From positions 1 through 64,000 of the IMG/VR virus record IMGVR_UViG_3300013132_000025: a stretch of 64,000 bases of DNA; one strand, written 5' to 3'. Origin of the DNA: a virus. Below the pieces are notes generated by a model. It was not told the DNA's origin and made no database searches. It saw only the letters and a list, made by a program, of their open reading frames with translations. The first letter of the stretch is position 1. Each line of letters starts with the position of its first letter. Positions 22,564 to 31,035 of the stretch are shown here, in pieces. A program made the translations under genes and the position numbers.

Positions 22564-22846
22564 GGGGATGAATTAGTTTCGACCTATAGAGAAGCCAAGT
22601 CAATCAGCGGTTAGTCACCTTATAACTCCTGCTTGGATAAGCAAATAAATATAAATGGCAACTTAAACGAAGTCATTGTCCCAGACACTTTCCCCGCCTC
22701 ATGGATAGAGGAATTTGCTGGGGTAGCCGCCTAATCTACCACTATTAGGCACTGTAGTTAAAACTGTAGTACAATGTAGTATATAGGCTGTATAAGTTGA
22801 TTTGATAGAACTATATGGGACACCGGGGCAGAGCCGGTCATCTCCA
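22564..22846 (+). ncRNA. ssrA: tmRNA (ssrA)
   Basis: The 5' end GGGGATG (22564-22570) pairs with CATCTCC (22839-22845), discriminator A. AGTTTCGACC is the usual 5' tmRNA signature. Helix 2 forms between CCTATA (22583-22588) and TATGGG (22814-22819). The T-arm ACCGG/CCGGT (22822-22838) has a seven-base loop GGCAGAG instead of the normal TTCRANT. The tag frame ends in GCC GCC TAA, with its stop inside a hairpin GCCTAAT/ATTAGGC (22729-22750), as in known tmRNAs. The RNA releases stalled ribosomes and tags the product for proteolysis. No SmpB gene is in the window. Confidence 0.85.
22657..22734 (+). other. Predicted tmRNA proteolysis-tag reading frame
   Basis: The frame starting GGC AAC TTA AAC GAA reads 25 codons and ends ...EEFAGVAA before TAA. 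VAA is close to the common LAA degradation end. The exact resume codon is uncertain because the frame is open upstream of 22657. Confidence 0.5.
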
Positions 22847-22851
22847 TACAA

Positions 22852-22926
22852 CGCGGGGTAGGGCAGTCAGGTCAGCCCGTCGGCTTCATGCGTCGAAGGT
22901 CGCAGGTTCGAATCCTGCCCCCGCTA
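22852..22926 (+). tRNA. Initiator-like tRNA-fMet(CAT)
   Basis: Acceptor CGCGGGG/CCCCGCT leaves C1-U72 unpaired, the hallmark of bacterial initiators. The D-stem GGGC/GCCC gives a purine-11/pyrimidine-24 pair, also initiator-type. The anticodon arm is TCGGC/GTCGA with loop TTCATGC, and the T-arm is GCAGG-TTCGAAT-CCTGC. The usual three consecutive G-C pairs in the anticodon stem are replaced by G-C, G-U, C-G, and residue 37 is G. It starts six bases after tmRNA. CCA is not encoded. Confidence 0.82.
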
Positions 22927-22956
22927 TTAATGATTATTAACTTAAATAAAATTGAG

Positions 22957-22986
22957 AAGACCCGCCAAAAGCGGGTCTTTCTTTTT
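22957..22986 (+). terminator. Rho-independent terminator ending the tRNA/tmRNA unit
   Basis: AAGACCCGC (22957-22965) pairs with GCGGGTCTT (22971-22979), loop CAAAA, followed by a T-rich tail (TTTCTTTTT). It lies 30 bases after tRNA-fMet. Confidence 0.93.
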
Positions 22987-23027
22987 GAGTTAGTAACGAC
23001 AGTTGCAAAGGGGGTGATTGTATAAAC

Positions 23028-23120
23028 ATGATTGGACAGTTTATTATTATTTATAGTGCGGCTTTACTTGACTTGTTCTATGGTGCTGTTGCTATAATAG
23101 ATAGAGACAAGGAGATATAA
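23028..23120 (+). CDS. Possible 30-residue hydrophobic peptide
   Basis: ATG 23028 opens a 30-codon frame (MIGQFIIIYSAALLDLFYGA onward) that looks like one transmembrane helix with a charged end (DRDKEI). GGGGGTG lies upstream and the stop abuts the next ATG exactly, as in an operon. However, a strong promoter lies inside this frame, which weakens the case. Confidence 0.35.
   Translation: MIGQFIIIYSAALLDLFYGAVAIIDRDKEI
23069..23099 (+). promoter_or_regulatory. Extended -10 promoter for the 23121 gene
   Basis: TTGACT (23069-23074), 19-base spacer, and TGC-TATAAT (23091-23099): an extended consensus -10. Expected start ~23106, 15 bases before the ATG and just before AAGGAG. Confidence 0.7.
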
Positions 23121-23369
23121 ATGGAAGTTTGGATTAGGGATAGTGAAAGCGTGGCTCTTCTATACAGAGTCCACGAAGAAGAGCGCACAATGTTTAAAGA
23201 GTTTGCATTTGATTTCTATCAGCACTCACCACTTGGATGGGTAAAAATTGGAAAGACTTATAACTCTTCATCTAAAAAGATTGCCATCGAAAAACTCGTT
23301 AGGATGAATTATCGAAAGGATCCAAAACAGAAGGATCTATATCCAGTTGGGGATCTTCTAACGCTGTAA
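23121..23369 (+). CDS. Small protein, unknown
   Basis: 82 aa (MEVWIRDSESVALLYRVHEE onward), mixed alpha/beta, aromatic and basic toward the C-terminus. ATG follows AAGGAG and the strong promoter at 23069-23099, so it is probably expressed alone and early or constitutively. Its last 71 bases overlap, on the opposite strand, the end of the 156-aa gene. No known family is recognised. Confidence 0.65.
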   Translation: MEVWIRDSESVALLYRVHEEERTMFKEFAFDFYQHSPLGWVKIGKTYNSSSKKIAIEKLVRMNYRKDPKQKDLYPVGDLLTL

Positions 23370-23769
23370 GTAGTTCATACATACCTTCAGATTCGTCATC
23401 TACCTCTCTCATTATGGCTAAAATATTCTCTAACGAATAATCTATTTGATCATATGAGGGATTGCCAATAGATAAATGCATAATCTTTTCGCACCATTCT
23501 ATTGCCTCTTTGACATGATAACGATCTGATAATTCTTTTTTTATACAATGGGGTGGACGGATTCCAATAAAGAATGCATGAGTACCTTCTTGTTCTGCAA
23601 GAAAGCCTTCAAGCATATCGGTTCGCATTTCTTGAGATTTTTCTGTTGCAAAAGAAGAAACAAGAACCTCTCCCTTGGCCTTTGACTCAATAAGAAAGAT
23701 TCCCGCTTTATCTTTTATATTTAATATATGTTCTTCTATTTCTTGAAAAGAACCGTATTGAATAATCAT
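23299..23769 (-). CDS. Protein of unknown function at the convergent boundary
   Basis: 156 aa, soluble and acidic, ending DPSVLDPFDNSS. A VLVSSFATEKSQEMRTDMLE helix region and HAFFIGIRPPHC are visible, but no recognised catalytic motif. The start has no Shine-Dalgarno site; instead TATAAT lies six bases before the ATG (23781-23776), so a leaderless transcript is possible. It is the last gene of the minus-strand structural operon, 15 bases after the propeller gene, and converges on the 23121 gene. Confidence 0.55.
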   Translation of the reverse strand: MIIQYGSFQEIEEHILNIKDKAGIFLIESKAKGEVLVSSFATEKSQEMRTDMLEGFLAEQEGTHAFFIGIRPPHCIKKELSDRYHVKEAIEWCEKIMHLSIGNPSYDQIDYSLENILAIMREVDDESEGMYELLTALEDPQLDIDPSVLDPFDNSS

Positions 23770-23784
23770 ATATATATTATATCA

Positions 23785-24693
23785 TTAAATATAAGTTGAA
23801 GTATATATTTGACCACCATACGCAGTTGCTACGAGTTTACTTCCATCTGCTGAGAAGGCTACTGAATACCAACTCCTATTAGATTGTCTAGCAGTCCAAT
23901 TAACTCCTGAGTCTGTTGAAGTATATATTTGACCGTTAAGCACAGTTGCTACGAGTTTAGTTCCATCTGCTGAGGAGGCTACTGAATACCAATTCCTAAC
24001 AGATTCTCTAGCAGTCCAATTAACTCCTGAGTCTGTTGAAGTATAAATTTGACCGTTAAACACAACTGCTACAAGTTTAGTTCCATCTGAAGATGAGGCA
24101 ACTAAACGCCAATTCCTAACAGATTCTCTAGCAGTCCAGTTAACTCCTGAATCTGTTGAAGTGTAGATTTGCCCATATCCGGCAGTTGCTACAAGTTTAG
24201 TTCCATCTGAAGATGATGCAACTGAACGCCAATCCCTATTAGATTCTCTTGCAGTCCAATTAACTCCTGAGTCTGTTGAAGTATAAATTTGACCGTTAAA
24301 CACAACTGCTACGAGTTTAGTTCCATCTGCTGAGGAGGCTACTGAATGCCAACTCCTATTAGATTGTCTAGCAGTCCAATTAACTCCTGAGTCTGTTGAA
24401 GTATAAATTTGACCGTTAAACACAACTGCTACGAGTTTAGTTCCATCTGCTGAGGAGGCTACTGAATACCAATCTCTATTAGATTCTCTAGCATTCCAAC
24501 TTACTCCTGAGTCTGTTGAAGTATATATTTGACCGCCGTACACAACTGCTACAAGTTTAGTTCCATCTGAAGATGAGGCTACTGATAGCCAACTCCTATT
24601 AGATTCTCTAGCAGTCCAATCTCTTCCCACAATTCCCGCACTAATTCTTTTTAATTTATGAGCGTTACATATATTGCCAATAGAAAGTGCCAT
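23785..24693 (-). CDS. Seven-blade propeller tail fibre (Asp-box/BNR repeats)
   Basis: 302 aa from ATG 24693, preferred to ATG 24720 because GGGAGA lies ten bases upstream and the ATG overlaps the previous TAA. After a ~30-residue N-terminus come seven 40-residue repeats, each with WTARESNR, SVASSSDGTKLVA and GQIYTSTDSGVNW. S-x-D-x-G-x-x-W is the Asp-box of BNR/sialidase-type beta-propellers, and seven units would close one propeller. Catalytic sialidase residues are not seen. The propeller probably binds a sugar or surface receptor at the tail tip. Confidence 0.78.
   Translation of the reverse strand: MALSIGNICNAHKLKRISAGIVGRDWTARESNRSWLSVASSSDGTKLVAVVYGGQIYTSTDSGVSWNARESNRDWYSVASSADGTKLVAVVFNGQIYTSTDSGVNWTARQSNRSWHSVASSADGTKLVAVVFNGQIYTSTDSGVNWTARESNRDWRSVASSSDGTKLVATAGYGQIYTSTDSGVNWTARESVRNWRLVASSSDGTKLVAVVFNGQIYTSTDSGVNWTARESVRNWYSVASSADGTKLVATVLNGQIYTSTDSGVNWTARQSNRSWYSVAFSADGSKLVATAYGGQIYTSTYI
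23791..24630 (-). repeat. Seven tandem 120-bp coding repeats
   Basis: The sequence GTTGAAGTATA recurs with exactly 120-base spacing (near 23795, 23915, 24035, 24155, 24275, 24395, 24515), and the intervening sequence is nearly identical between several units. Each unit encodes one propeller blade. Confidence 0.92.
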
Positions 24694-25193
24694 TAGTATA
24701 AGTCTCCCATAAGTAACCATTCATCTGTATTTATCTTAATAATAGAAGCCGCTGAATATTGAGTTCTTAAAATAGCAGAAGGGGTTGATCTTAAAGTAAC
24801 TCCAGCGGTTCCTATAACAGTAACAGTTCCTGTTCCTAGTTGAGCCAAATCTACTTTTTGTCCAATTGCAAATGCCTGAGAAGAATTGACGGGAATTTGC
24901 ACAGTTCCAGAAGCAGTTCCAGCACACATTAGCAGTTTACCATTATCTGTTGTAACTAAAGTATAAACAGAACCAGCGGTAGCCGCGCTAGTAATTGCCG
25001 TCCCAATCGGCTGATTTACAATATTTATTACTGACCCTTGAGTTGCTGTTAAATTAACTGCGGTTCCGACGGTTCCTGCCAAAGCAGTTCCGTAATTTTT
25101 TAAATAATCAAGGTTATCTCTAACCTGCGTATTCCACATTGTCGTAGTTAATGTCCCTCCGGTTACGGCAGTGGATGGTGTTGTATATGGCAT
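24693..25193 (-). CDS. Tail protein with conserved adhesin-type C-terminus
   Basis: 166 aa. The N-terminal ~35 residues (MPYTTPSTAVTGGTLTTTMW ... VRDNLDYLKNYG) match a segment common at the start of phage tail-fibre proteins. The C-terminal ~60 residues (AGVTLRSTPSAILRTQYSAA ... DEWLLMGDLY) are a beta-rich end found in many phage fibre and baseplate proteins. It is encoded with one-base overlap to the propeller gene, suggesting it is the fibre's attachment or neighbour subunit. Confidence 0.6.
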   Translation of the reverse strand: MPYTTPSTAVTGGTLTTTMWNTQVRDNLDYLKNYGTALAGTVGTAVNLTATQGSVINIVNQPIGTAITSAATAGSVYTLVTTDNGKLLMCAGTASGTVQIPVNSSQAFAIGQKVDLAQLGTGTVTVIGTAGVTLRSTPSAILRTQYSAASIIKINTDEWLLMGDLY

Positions 25194-25198
25194 TTTAT

Positions 25199-28100
25199 TT
25201 ATACTCCAAATCTAGATATATTAAATTGTGAAAAATCAAATTGCAATGTTGCAGAAGTCGGCGTAATTACTCGCCCTAGTGTTGCATACTTAGGTATTAA
25301 TTCATAACTCGCAATCCAAGCATCTTTAGTGTATGCTTTAGCCCTTACTTTTAACTTATTGTACTCAGATCTTGCGGCATTGTAGTGTTGTTTTACGGTT
25401 GATGAATCAATAACTTTATTGTAAGATATGATTGCATTTAACCACATAAACGGTGTTTCTACATCTAACTTCTTTACTGCTGTATTTAAGATGGGTAGTT
25501 GAGCGGTGCTGACAGAAACCGGACCATTAATTCTAAACGGACCTGTAAATATTGGCATTGAGCCAACTAAAGAAGCAGCAGAAGATCCAATTAATTCTCC
25601 ATCAAAATATATCTTGATGGAATTATTATCGTAAGTAAATCCTGCCTGATGCCACTGATTATCTTTCCACGTTGGAACATCAAACTCTAAAACAGTGCCA
25701 TCTATTGTTAATCCAATAGATGTGTTGCCACTGCCTGAATTAAGTTTGCCCAGCCCATCAAAAGACCAATACGGAGCAGTATATGGAAAAGTTACGTCGC
25801 CATGTTTGCCAAGATTGCAATTTTCTTCATCTTGATTAGAATAAAACCAAGTAAAGTAACTAATAATAGAATTTTCAAAGCCTGTTACTGAAGGAATTTC
25901 AATATAACTTCCATCGTATAAACAAGCAAAATAATCTCTACTTAAAGAGTTAATACAATTTGGTATATAATATTGCACTCCTGTTTGATAAGTATCAACA
26001 GTTTGAGGCATAAAGACTGGATAAGCAAATTTAGCAGAAGTTGTTCCAGAAGCCTGTAAAAAGGCTGGATTAAAATCAAATGGATATTGATTTGTCATTT
26101 TGACTGTAAGATTTGTTGTTCCAACCATTTGATATTGAATATCAATCCAATCGTCAAATGTTTGAAGAATAACAGGCTCTTCTTTAATAACAAGAGAATA
26201 AAAATTGTCAGATGGAAAATTAACATTTTTATAAGGATTAGAAAGCGCAGTTAAGAACGGAAGATATGTTTCTCCATCATTATTAGAAACTTCCCATTCG
26301 ACAGATTCTGTAGTTAGACTAGGATTTTCAATCCAATAACTTCCGCTACTTGATACGTTACCAAAGTGACCGAACTCAAAAAGCAATTCATCGCTATATA
26401 GGATGTTTGAGATAAGAGGTATTTCTACTTCGTTCCATTTATCTGGCACTAAACCTTTTAATTCTTGAATAAAAGCAATTCTTCTGCGATTTTTATCCCA
26501 GAAAATTACTTTGAATTTACCATTCATTAGTTTATCTTCAAAGCGCAATTTGACCTTAAATATGCATTTTGAAAAATTAGGAATTGTAATAATGTCTTGA
26601 TATTGAAGAGATGCTATATATGCATTTGGGCTTTTAGTTACTTTAATAGACTCTGTTTCATAAATAATTCTGTTGTCATCTGTAATAACAACGTCTGTAT
26701 CTAAATTGCCAACCTCATTTATACCAATTCTAAAATTATCTGTAGTTCGAACTTTTTCAAACCCCTCTTGTCCTCTGAAAAAAAGTTCAGTATCGGAAAT
26801 TGCTGTTGGGAATAGTGTCGCCGCCTCAACGGGAAGATTAGATTCAAAAGTTTTTGATTCGTACTCGGCTAAAACAACATCTTGCGAATATAAATAATCT
26901 AAATAAAACTGTCCCGAAGCCGGTTTAAATTCATATCCCGCATACCCCTCTCCTGCATCAAACCCGGCTGTTGCTGTTTGTCCTTTAAGCCATGTATCTG
27001 CAATTTCTATTTTTCCAGTTTCAACAACAAGATTTTCAATAAAATGCTCTTTGCCATTAAATACTTTTGCGTCATAAAAAGCATCTTTACAATTTACAAT
27101 AACATAAAAATCATTATCTAATGTCGTACTTGTAGAAACTGATGTAATTAACGTCGGCCCTTCATAAAAAGAAATAACAGTTTTTGCATCATCAATTTGC
27201 ACTTTTGTTTTTAAATATTTATCAGGGTAACTAGCACGATCTGGGTGAACCCGGGTATACATAGAAAATTCATGAGGAGTTGCTGTTCCGGGGAGTACTG
27301 TCCCAGCATTTAATTTTGCAATATATTTAAAGTTTTTTACAAAAAGCCCGTCTTGAACAATCGCGGGCAAGTCTGGTTGAGCCGTTCCCGGCCACCTTTC
27401 CATTGTAAGATAACCTCGTTTTGTGTCTACATTGGCTTTATAATGGTCATAAGAATTGGTAAGAATTTTCATTGGACCAGTTTTAAACGTATATTCATTG
27501 CCAACCATCGGGGCGCTTAAATCTACTTTTATTGCTCTCACATTTGCAAGGTCTACTGTACCCGGCCCAACCGAACCATTAGTTAAAACATTTCTATTTA
27601 TTTTCCAAACGACACTACCTGCGGAAGAAAGATCATTTATCAAAACAGCAGTCCCCGCATTAAAAGGAATAGAAACAGTATTTTCATCATCATAATTTAA
27701 TGAAGAAGAAAAAGAAACAGTTCCTGCTGCTACTGCCGTCCCGGGCCAGTCCCAAATAGGCATCTGTATGTAATAATCTTCAACTCCATTAAGAAAGTCT
27801 GTCAAAAGATTATCTTCAAAAGTAGACCTTAAACTATATGCGGGAGTATTAGGAGGAGCAGAAGTCCCGGGAGCATCAACCGTCCCAATTGTTATATACA
27901 AACCGTTATTATAATAACCATCTGCATTTTCAGAAAGGGGGCTTCCAACACTTTCTAATTTACCAATTCCAATTTGAGTCAATAGATTTAATTCATCTTG
28001 AATAAAAGCATTGGGGTATGGAGTGCCCGGATTTAACGATGGGTTACTTGTGCCCGAAAGAAAAGTTTGCGTAACTCCGGGCGCACCAACCCAGCCTTCA

Positions 28101-28279
28101 CTGACAGTGGTGTTAACATAAGCAGTTCCGCCAACCCCAAAAGTTGAAGTATACGCTGTCCCGTGATACAATAGGTCTCGCTCATTGATTATTTCAGGCT
28201 CTGTCTCTGGGCCAAAGCACCGAAGGGTATAAGACGGATCTGTAAAGGCGCTTCCATTAGATAAACGGATATAAGGCAT
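25199..28279 (-). CDS. Large tail/baseplate protein with LamG-like lectin domain
   Basis: 1026 aa. Most of the protein is beta-rich. Near residues ~800-960 a concanavalin A/LamG-like domain is visible: YWSFDGLGKLNSGSGNTS, DNQWHQAGFTYDNNSIKIYF and DGELIGSS. The W-H-x-x-x-F-T-Y-D...I-Y-F-D-G pattern is typical. The N-terminal half has repeated ITI/VTGTA beta segments and may attach to the baseplate. One-base overlap with the gene upstream. Likely a side fibre or tailspike binding cell-wall carbohydrate; ligand unknown. Confidence 0.65.
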   Translation of the reverse strand: MPYIRLSNGSAFTDPSYTLRCFGPETEPEIINERDLLYHGTAYTSTFGVGGTAYVNTTVSEGWVGAPGVTQTFLSGTSNPSLNPGTPYPNAFIQDELNLLTQIGIGKLESVGSPLSENADGYYNNGLYITIGTVDAPGTSAPPNTPAYSLRSTFEDNLLTDFLNGVEDYYIQMPIWDWPGTAVAAGTVSFSSSLNYDDENTVSIPFNAGTAVLINDLSSAGSVVWKINRNVLTNGSVGPGTVDLANVRAIKVDLSAPMVGNEYTFKTGPMKILTNSYDHYKANVDTKRGYLTMERWPGTAQPDLPAIVQDGLFVKNFKYIAKLNAGTVLPGTATPHEFSMYTRVHPDRASYPDKYLKTKVQIDDAKTVISFYEGPTLITSVSTSTTLDNDFYVIVNCKDAFYDAKVFNGKEHFIENLVVETGKIEIADTWLKGQTATAGFDAGEGYAGYEFKPASGQFYLDYLYSQDVVLAEYESKTFESNLPVEAATLFPTAISDTELFFRGQEGFEKVRTTDNFRIGINEVGNLDTDVVITDDNRIIYETESIKVTKSPNAYIASLQYQDIITIPNFSKCIFKVKLRFEDKLMNGKFKVIFWDKNRRRIAFIQELKGLVPDKWNEVEIPLISNILYSDELLFEFGHFGNVSSSGSYWIENPSLTTESVEWEVSNNDGETYLPFLTALSNPYKNVNFPSDNFYSLVIKEEPVILQTFDDWIDIQYQMVGTTNLTVKMTNQYPFDFNPAFLQASGTTSAKFAYPVFMPQTVDTYQTGVQYYIPNCINSLSRDYFACLYDGSYIEIPSVTGFENSIISYFTWFYSNQDEENCNLGKHGDVTFPYTAPYWSFDGLGKLNSGSGNTSIGLTIDGTVLEFDVPTWKDNQWHQAGFTYDNNSIKIYFDGELIGSSAASLVGSMPIFTGPFRINGPVSVSTAQLPILNTAVKKLDVETPFMWLNAIISYNKVIDSSTVKQHYNAARSEYNKLKVRAKAYTKDAWIASYELIPKYATLGRVITPTSATLQFDFSQFNISRFGV

Positions 28280-31035
28280 TAGAAGGCAACTCCATTAAAA
28301 CTTTCCGCTCCATATTCTACAATATTTCTTGAGCCGATTACAAACTGTTGTTCGGGAGAAATCGTCCATCTCCAGTCTTTTTCAAAAAAAGTGTTTGTCT
28401 GAATAGTAGAGTCATCAACAAGACTCTCTCTATAATTAAAAGCATCGCTACGAGCAGTTTTGTCTTTTTTGTAAAACTTTACTTCACGAATTGCTACATA
28501 ATAACCTATGTTAGCAGATCTAGGTGATTTAATTACCTTATAAGCGTGGCGACATTTTCTCATAAACCACATATCGGGCCAATTTTTTTCTTCTACTATT
28601 CTTGTTCTATCTGACTTTGTAGAAACCGTGATAAGCGGTTTTGCAACAATTGGATTTTCTGGAATCCAATTCACAGAGTCTTCTACTGTAATTGAATATC
28701 TATACTTATTATCAACTAGTTTTGGCTTTACTGTATTTAAAAGATTTTGCTGGTATAAATTAGAAGAAAGATTTGGGTATAGAATTATTTCATTATCTAA
28801 AATTGGAGTAGTGCTTTTTTCTGTTTCGGGGTTTTTCCATACCTGATATTCTGACAAAACAGAACTCTTACGATTTGTTTGAACAAAATCAATAATGCTT
28901 TTGGGAGTTTCATCTTTTAATTTATCCATTTTTGGACCGATTAGGCCAAGGCTAGATGCGTTAAACGAAACACGATTGTAAATAGAAGGGTCTTGGAGGG
29001 GATCATTTATCGCCCCGGATGGGTTTGAGTAAATATATCCCTCCACCCAACTTGGAAAAGTCCGATAGGTAACGTCAAGTTGAATTGGCAAACTTAAAGA
29101 ATTGTAAGGAGTAACTGCCAACTTTGTGAATTCAAGTTTTATATATTTTGCATAAATTGTTTCAACAAGTTTAAAATTTCCACGTTTTAATAAATAATGA
29201 CGAGGCACTGGAGTCCAAAGTTTATTGTCCAAATTGTCAGAATTTGTATCGTCGTTACTGTAATAAACATGCATTAAACATTCTGGGGTAAGGGGGTCTA
29301 AATAAAGTTCATCAATAAAAGAAGGATCAGATCCTGTTCTTACGTCAAAATATAAACTTTCTACAGCGAAGCGAGATGGGTTAACTTGACTTTGCCAGTA
29401 AGTATTTTCATTTTCATCAAATGCTTTTGAAGAGTCGTAGGTTTTAGCCTCTGTGACATACGCATTGCCAAGAATGTCTACCCCGCTATTTGGAACAAAA
29501 TCATCTATTGATGCAATAACTTGAGCGAGTTTTAAGTTTCTTACTTCAACAGACCACGGGAATGGATCGGAATTAAAAAACGGAAATGGATCTGTTCTTC
29601 TAGAAAAGACAATTTGAATATCTTTTGCATTAATAGTATCAAAATATAAAACAATATTTTGCCAACTATAGTCTCCAGAACCGTTATAGAATATTCTAGT
29701 TTCATTATTCATATCAGTTCTGTAGTTAATGAGTTCCCAATCTTGTGTTGTCTCATCATAATAAAATATATCTATATCTAAAGGTTTTTGACAAAGTTCA
29801 AATTGGATCATATTCAGCGGTCTTACTTTACCCAGATCAACTGTTAAAGTTTCTTGAGCGGCAGGAAGGCGCTCTTGAGATGCCCAAAATAATTTTGTGG
29901 GTTTATTTAGGCTAAAGTTTTCATCAGCAAAATATCCAACTGGGTAATGCTCATTGATTACAAAAGAATCCTTGCCGGGATTTTTAAGAGTCCAAGGGCT
30001 GTTAAATTTATATATATCTGGATTGTCAGAAAGGGCTTGATCTGCTGAATACGGATATGTGTTTGTTCCTCGCTTTAAGTGAGTAAATAGATTTTGTTGA
30101 TCTGTAGAAAAGTTTCCTAAATGAAATGTGCTTGCTTCAATTGAATTGACAGTTAAATAAATAACTGATTCAGCACGATTTGAGTAAGCCTGAGTCGGGG
30201 CTTCTACAGATTCTCCGCTTACAATCCAATTGTTTTTATTTGTGTAAGAATAGTCAATAAGACTATTACCAGTAACATATCTTTGTATATAAAAATTGTA
30301 ACTAGAGGCAGTTCCGCTATTGATTGGAACCTCAGTCAAAGCATTAGAAGAAACTTCTATACTGTAAATTCCATTTGCCGGTTTAATTCTTCTAACAACT
30401 TCGGTAATCCTTCTACGTTCTTGCGGAGTAATAGATGCAATTTGGGGTCTAATAACAAATTCTTGAGAAGAGTTTAAGAAACCATAGTCAGGAATACCAA
30501 TTGGCTGATCTGAGTTAATATCATCTAGATATTTCCACCTTTCAAAAACCTCACACTCATAGCCTGTTGCGGCTCGTCCCAATAATTTAAGGCCTTCTTC
30601 TGTATTCCCTAAATTTGAACCACGCATAAAATCTTGCGCTCTGGCTTTGAACCAAGCATCTTTTCTTTTAATCTCAGCCCACTGATCTTGTGTGAGCATC
30701 TGATTGTATGGATCGTAATTATAAATTTCATCACTCAATCTTGTCAATTGAATGGTATTTGAAAAAAGAACATCTAAATCATTAAAATCTGTTGAAGATA
30801 ATGACTGATAAAGTTTTGGTGCTAGTAAGGCTTTTTTAATTGAGTTTACGCCAGCATCGCCCAAAATTGAATACAGAAATTTATAGATAAGACTGTCTGA
30901 ATTTAGATTATAAACCTCTTCTGGAAAGAAGTCTTTTAACCTCTCCATAAAATCTACAGGCGGATTTAATCCTTCAACTATTTCTCTTTTTTCTATTAAT
31001 TGACCATTATTTAACAGAGTAAAGATATTAGCCAT
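28279..31035 (-). CDS. Large baseplate-periphery protein with discoidin-like domains
   Basis: 918 aa. The N-terminal ~190 residues (FMERLKDFFPEEVYNLNSDS, SIKKALLAPKLYQSLSSTDF) are helical and conserved-looking, as expected for a baseplate attachment part. Two F5/8-type C (discoidin-like) patterns follow: TLTVDLGKVRPLNMIQFELC near residue 400 and KAFDENENTYWQSQ near residue 545. Directly downstream of the J-like wedge gene, it could be the gp7-type or tail protein I-type wedge partner with sugar-binding extensions (inference). Confidence 0.6.
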   Translation of the reverse strand: MANIFTLLNNGQLIEKREIVEGLNPPVDFMERLKDFFPEEVYNLNSDSLIYKFLYSILGDAGVNSIKKALLAPKLYQSLSSTDFNDLDVLFSNTIQLTRLSDEIYNYDPYNQMLTQDQWAEIKRKDAWFKARAQDFMRGSNLGNTEEGLKLLGRAATGYECEVFERWKYLDDINSDQPIGIPDYGFLNSSQEFVIRPQIASITPQERRRITEVVRRIKPANGIYSIEVSSNALTEVPINSGTASSYNFYIQRYVTGNSLIDYSYTNKNNWIVSGESVEAPTQAYSNRAESVIYLTVNSIEASTFHLGNFSTDQQNLFTHLKRGTNTYPYSADQALSDNPDIYKFNSPWTLKNPGKDSFVINEHYPVGYFADENFSLNKPTKLFWASQERLPAAQETLTVDLGKVRPLNMIQFELCQKPLDIDIFYYDETTQDWELINYRTDMNNETRIFYNGSGDYSWQNIVLYFDTINAKDIQIVFSRRTDPFPFFNSDPFPWSVEVRNLKLAQVIASIDDFVPNSGVDILGNAYVTEAKTYDSSKAFDENENTYWQSQVNPSRFAVESLYFDVRTGSDPSFIDELYLDPLTPECLMHVYYSNDDTNSDNLDNKLWTPVPRHYLLKRGNFKLVETIYAKYIKLEFTKLAVTPYNSLSLPIQLDVTYRTFPSWVEGYIYSNPSGAINDPLQDPSIYNRVSFNASSLGLIGPKMDKLKDETPKSIIDFVQTNRKSSVLSEYQVWKNPETEKSTTPILDNEIILYPNLSSNLYQQNLLNTVKPKLVDNKYRYSITVEDSVNWIPENPIVAKPLITVSTKSDRTRIVEEKNWPDMWFMRKCRHAYKVIKSPRSANIGYYVAIREVKFYKKDKTARSDAFNYRESLVDDSTIQTNTFFEKDWRWTISPEQQFVIGSRNIVEYGAESFNGVAF

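Noticed and set aside
22561-22926. One long tmRNA ending at the T-arm of the downstream tRNA
   Set aside because: The 5' GGGGATG does not pair with CCCCGCT of the downstream tRNA but pairs fully with CATCTCC at 22839-22845. The downstream RNA folds as its own initiator-like tRNA.
23791-24630. CRISPR-like or noncoding tandem repeats
   Set aside because: The 120-base period stays in frame and encodes propeller blades; there are no unique spacers.
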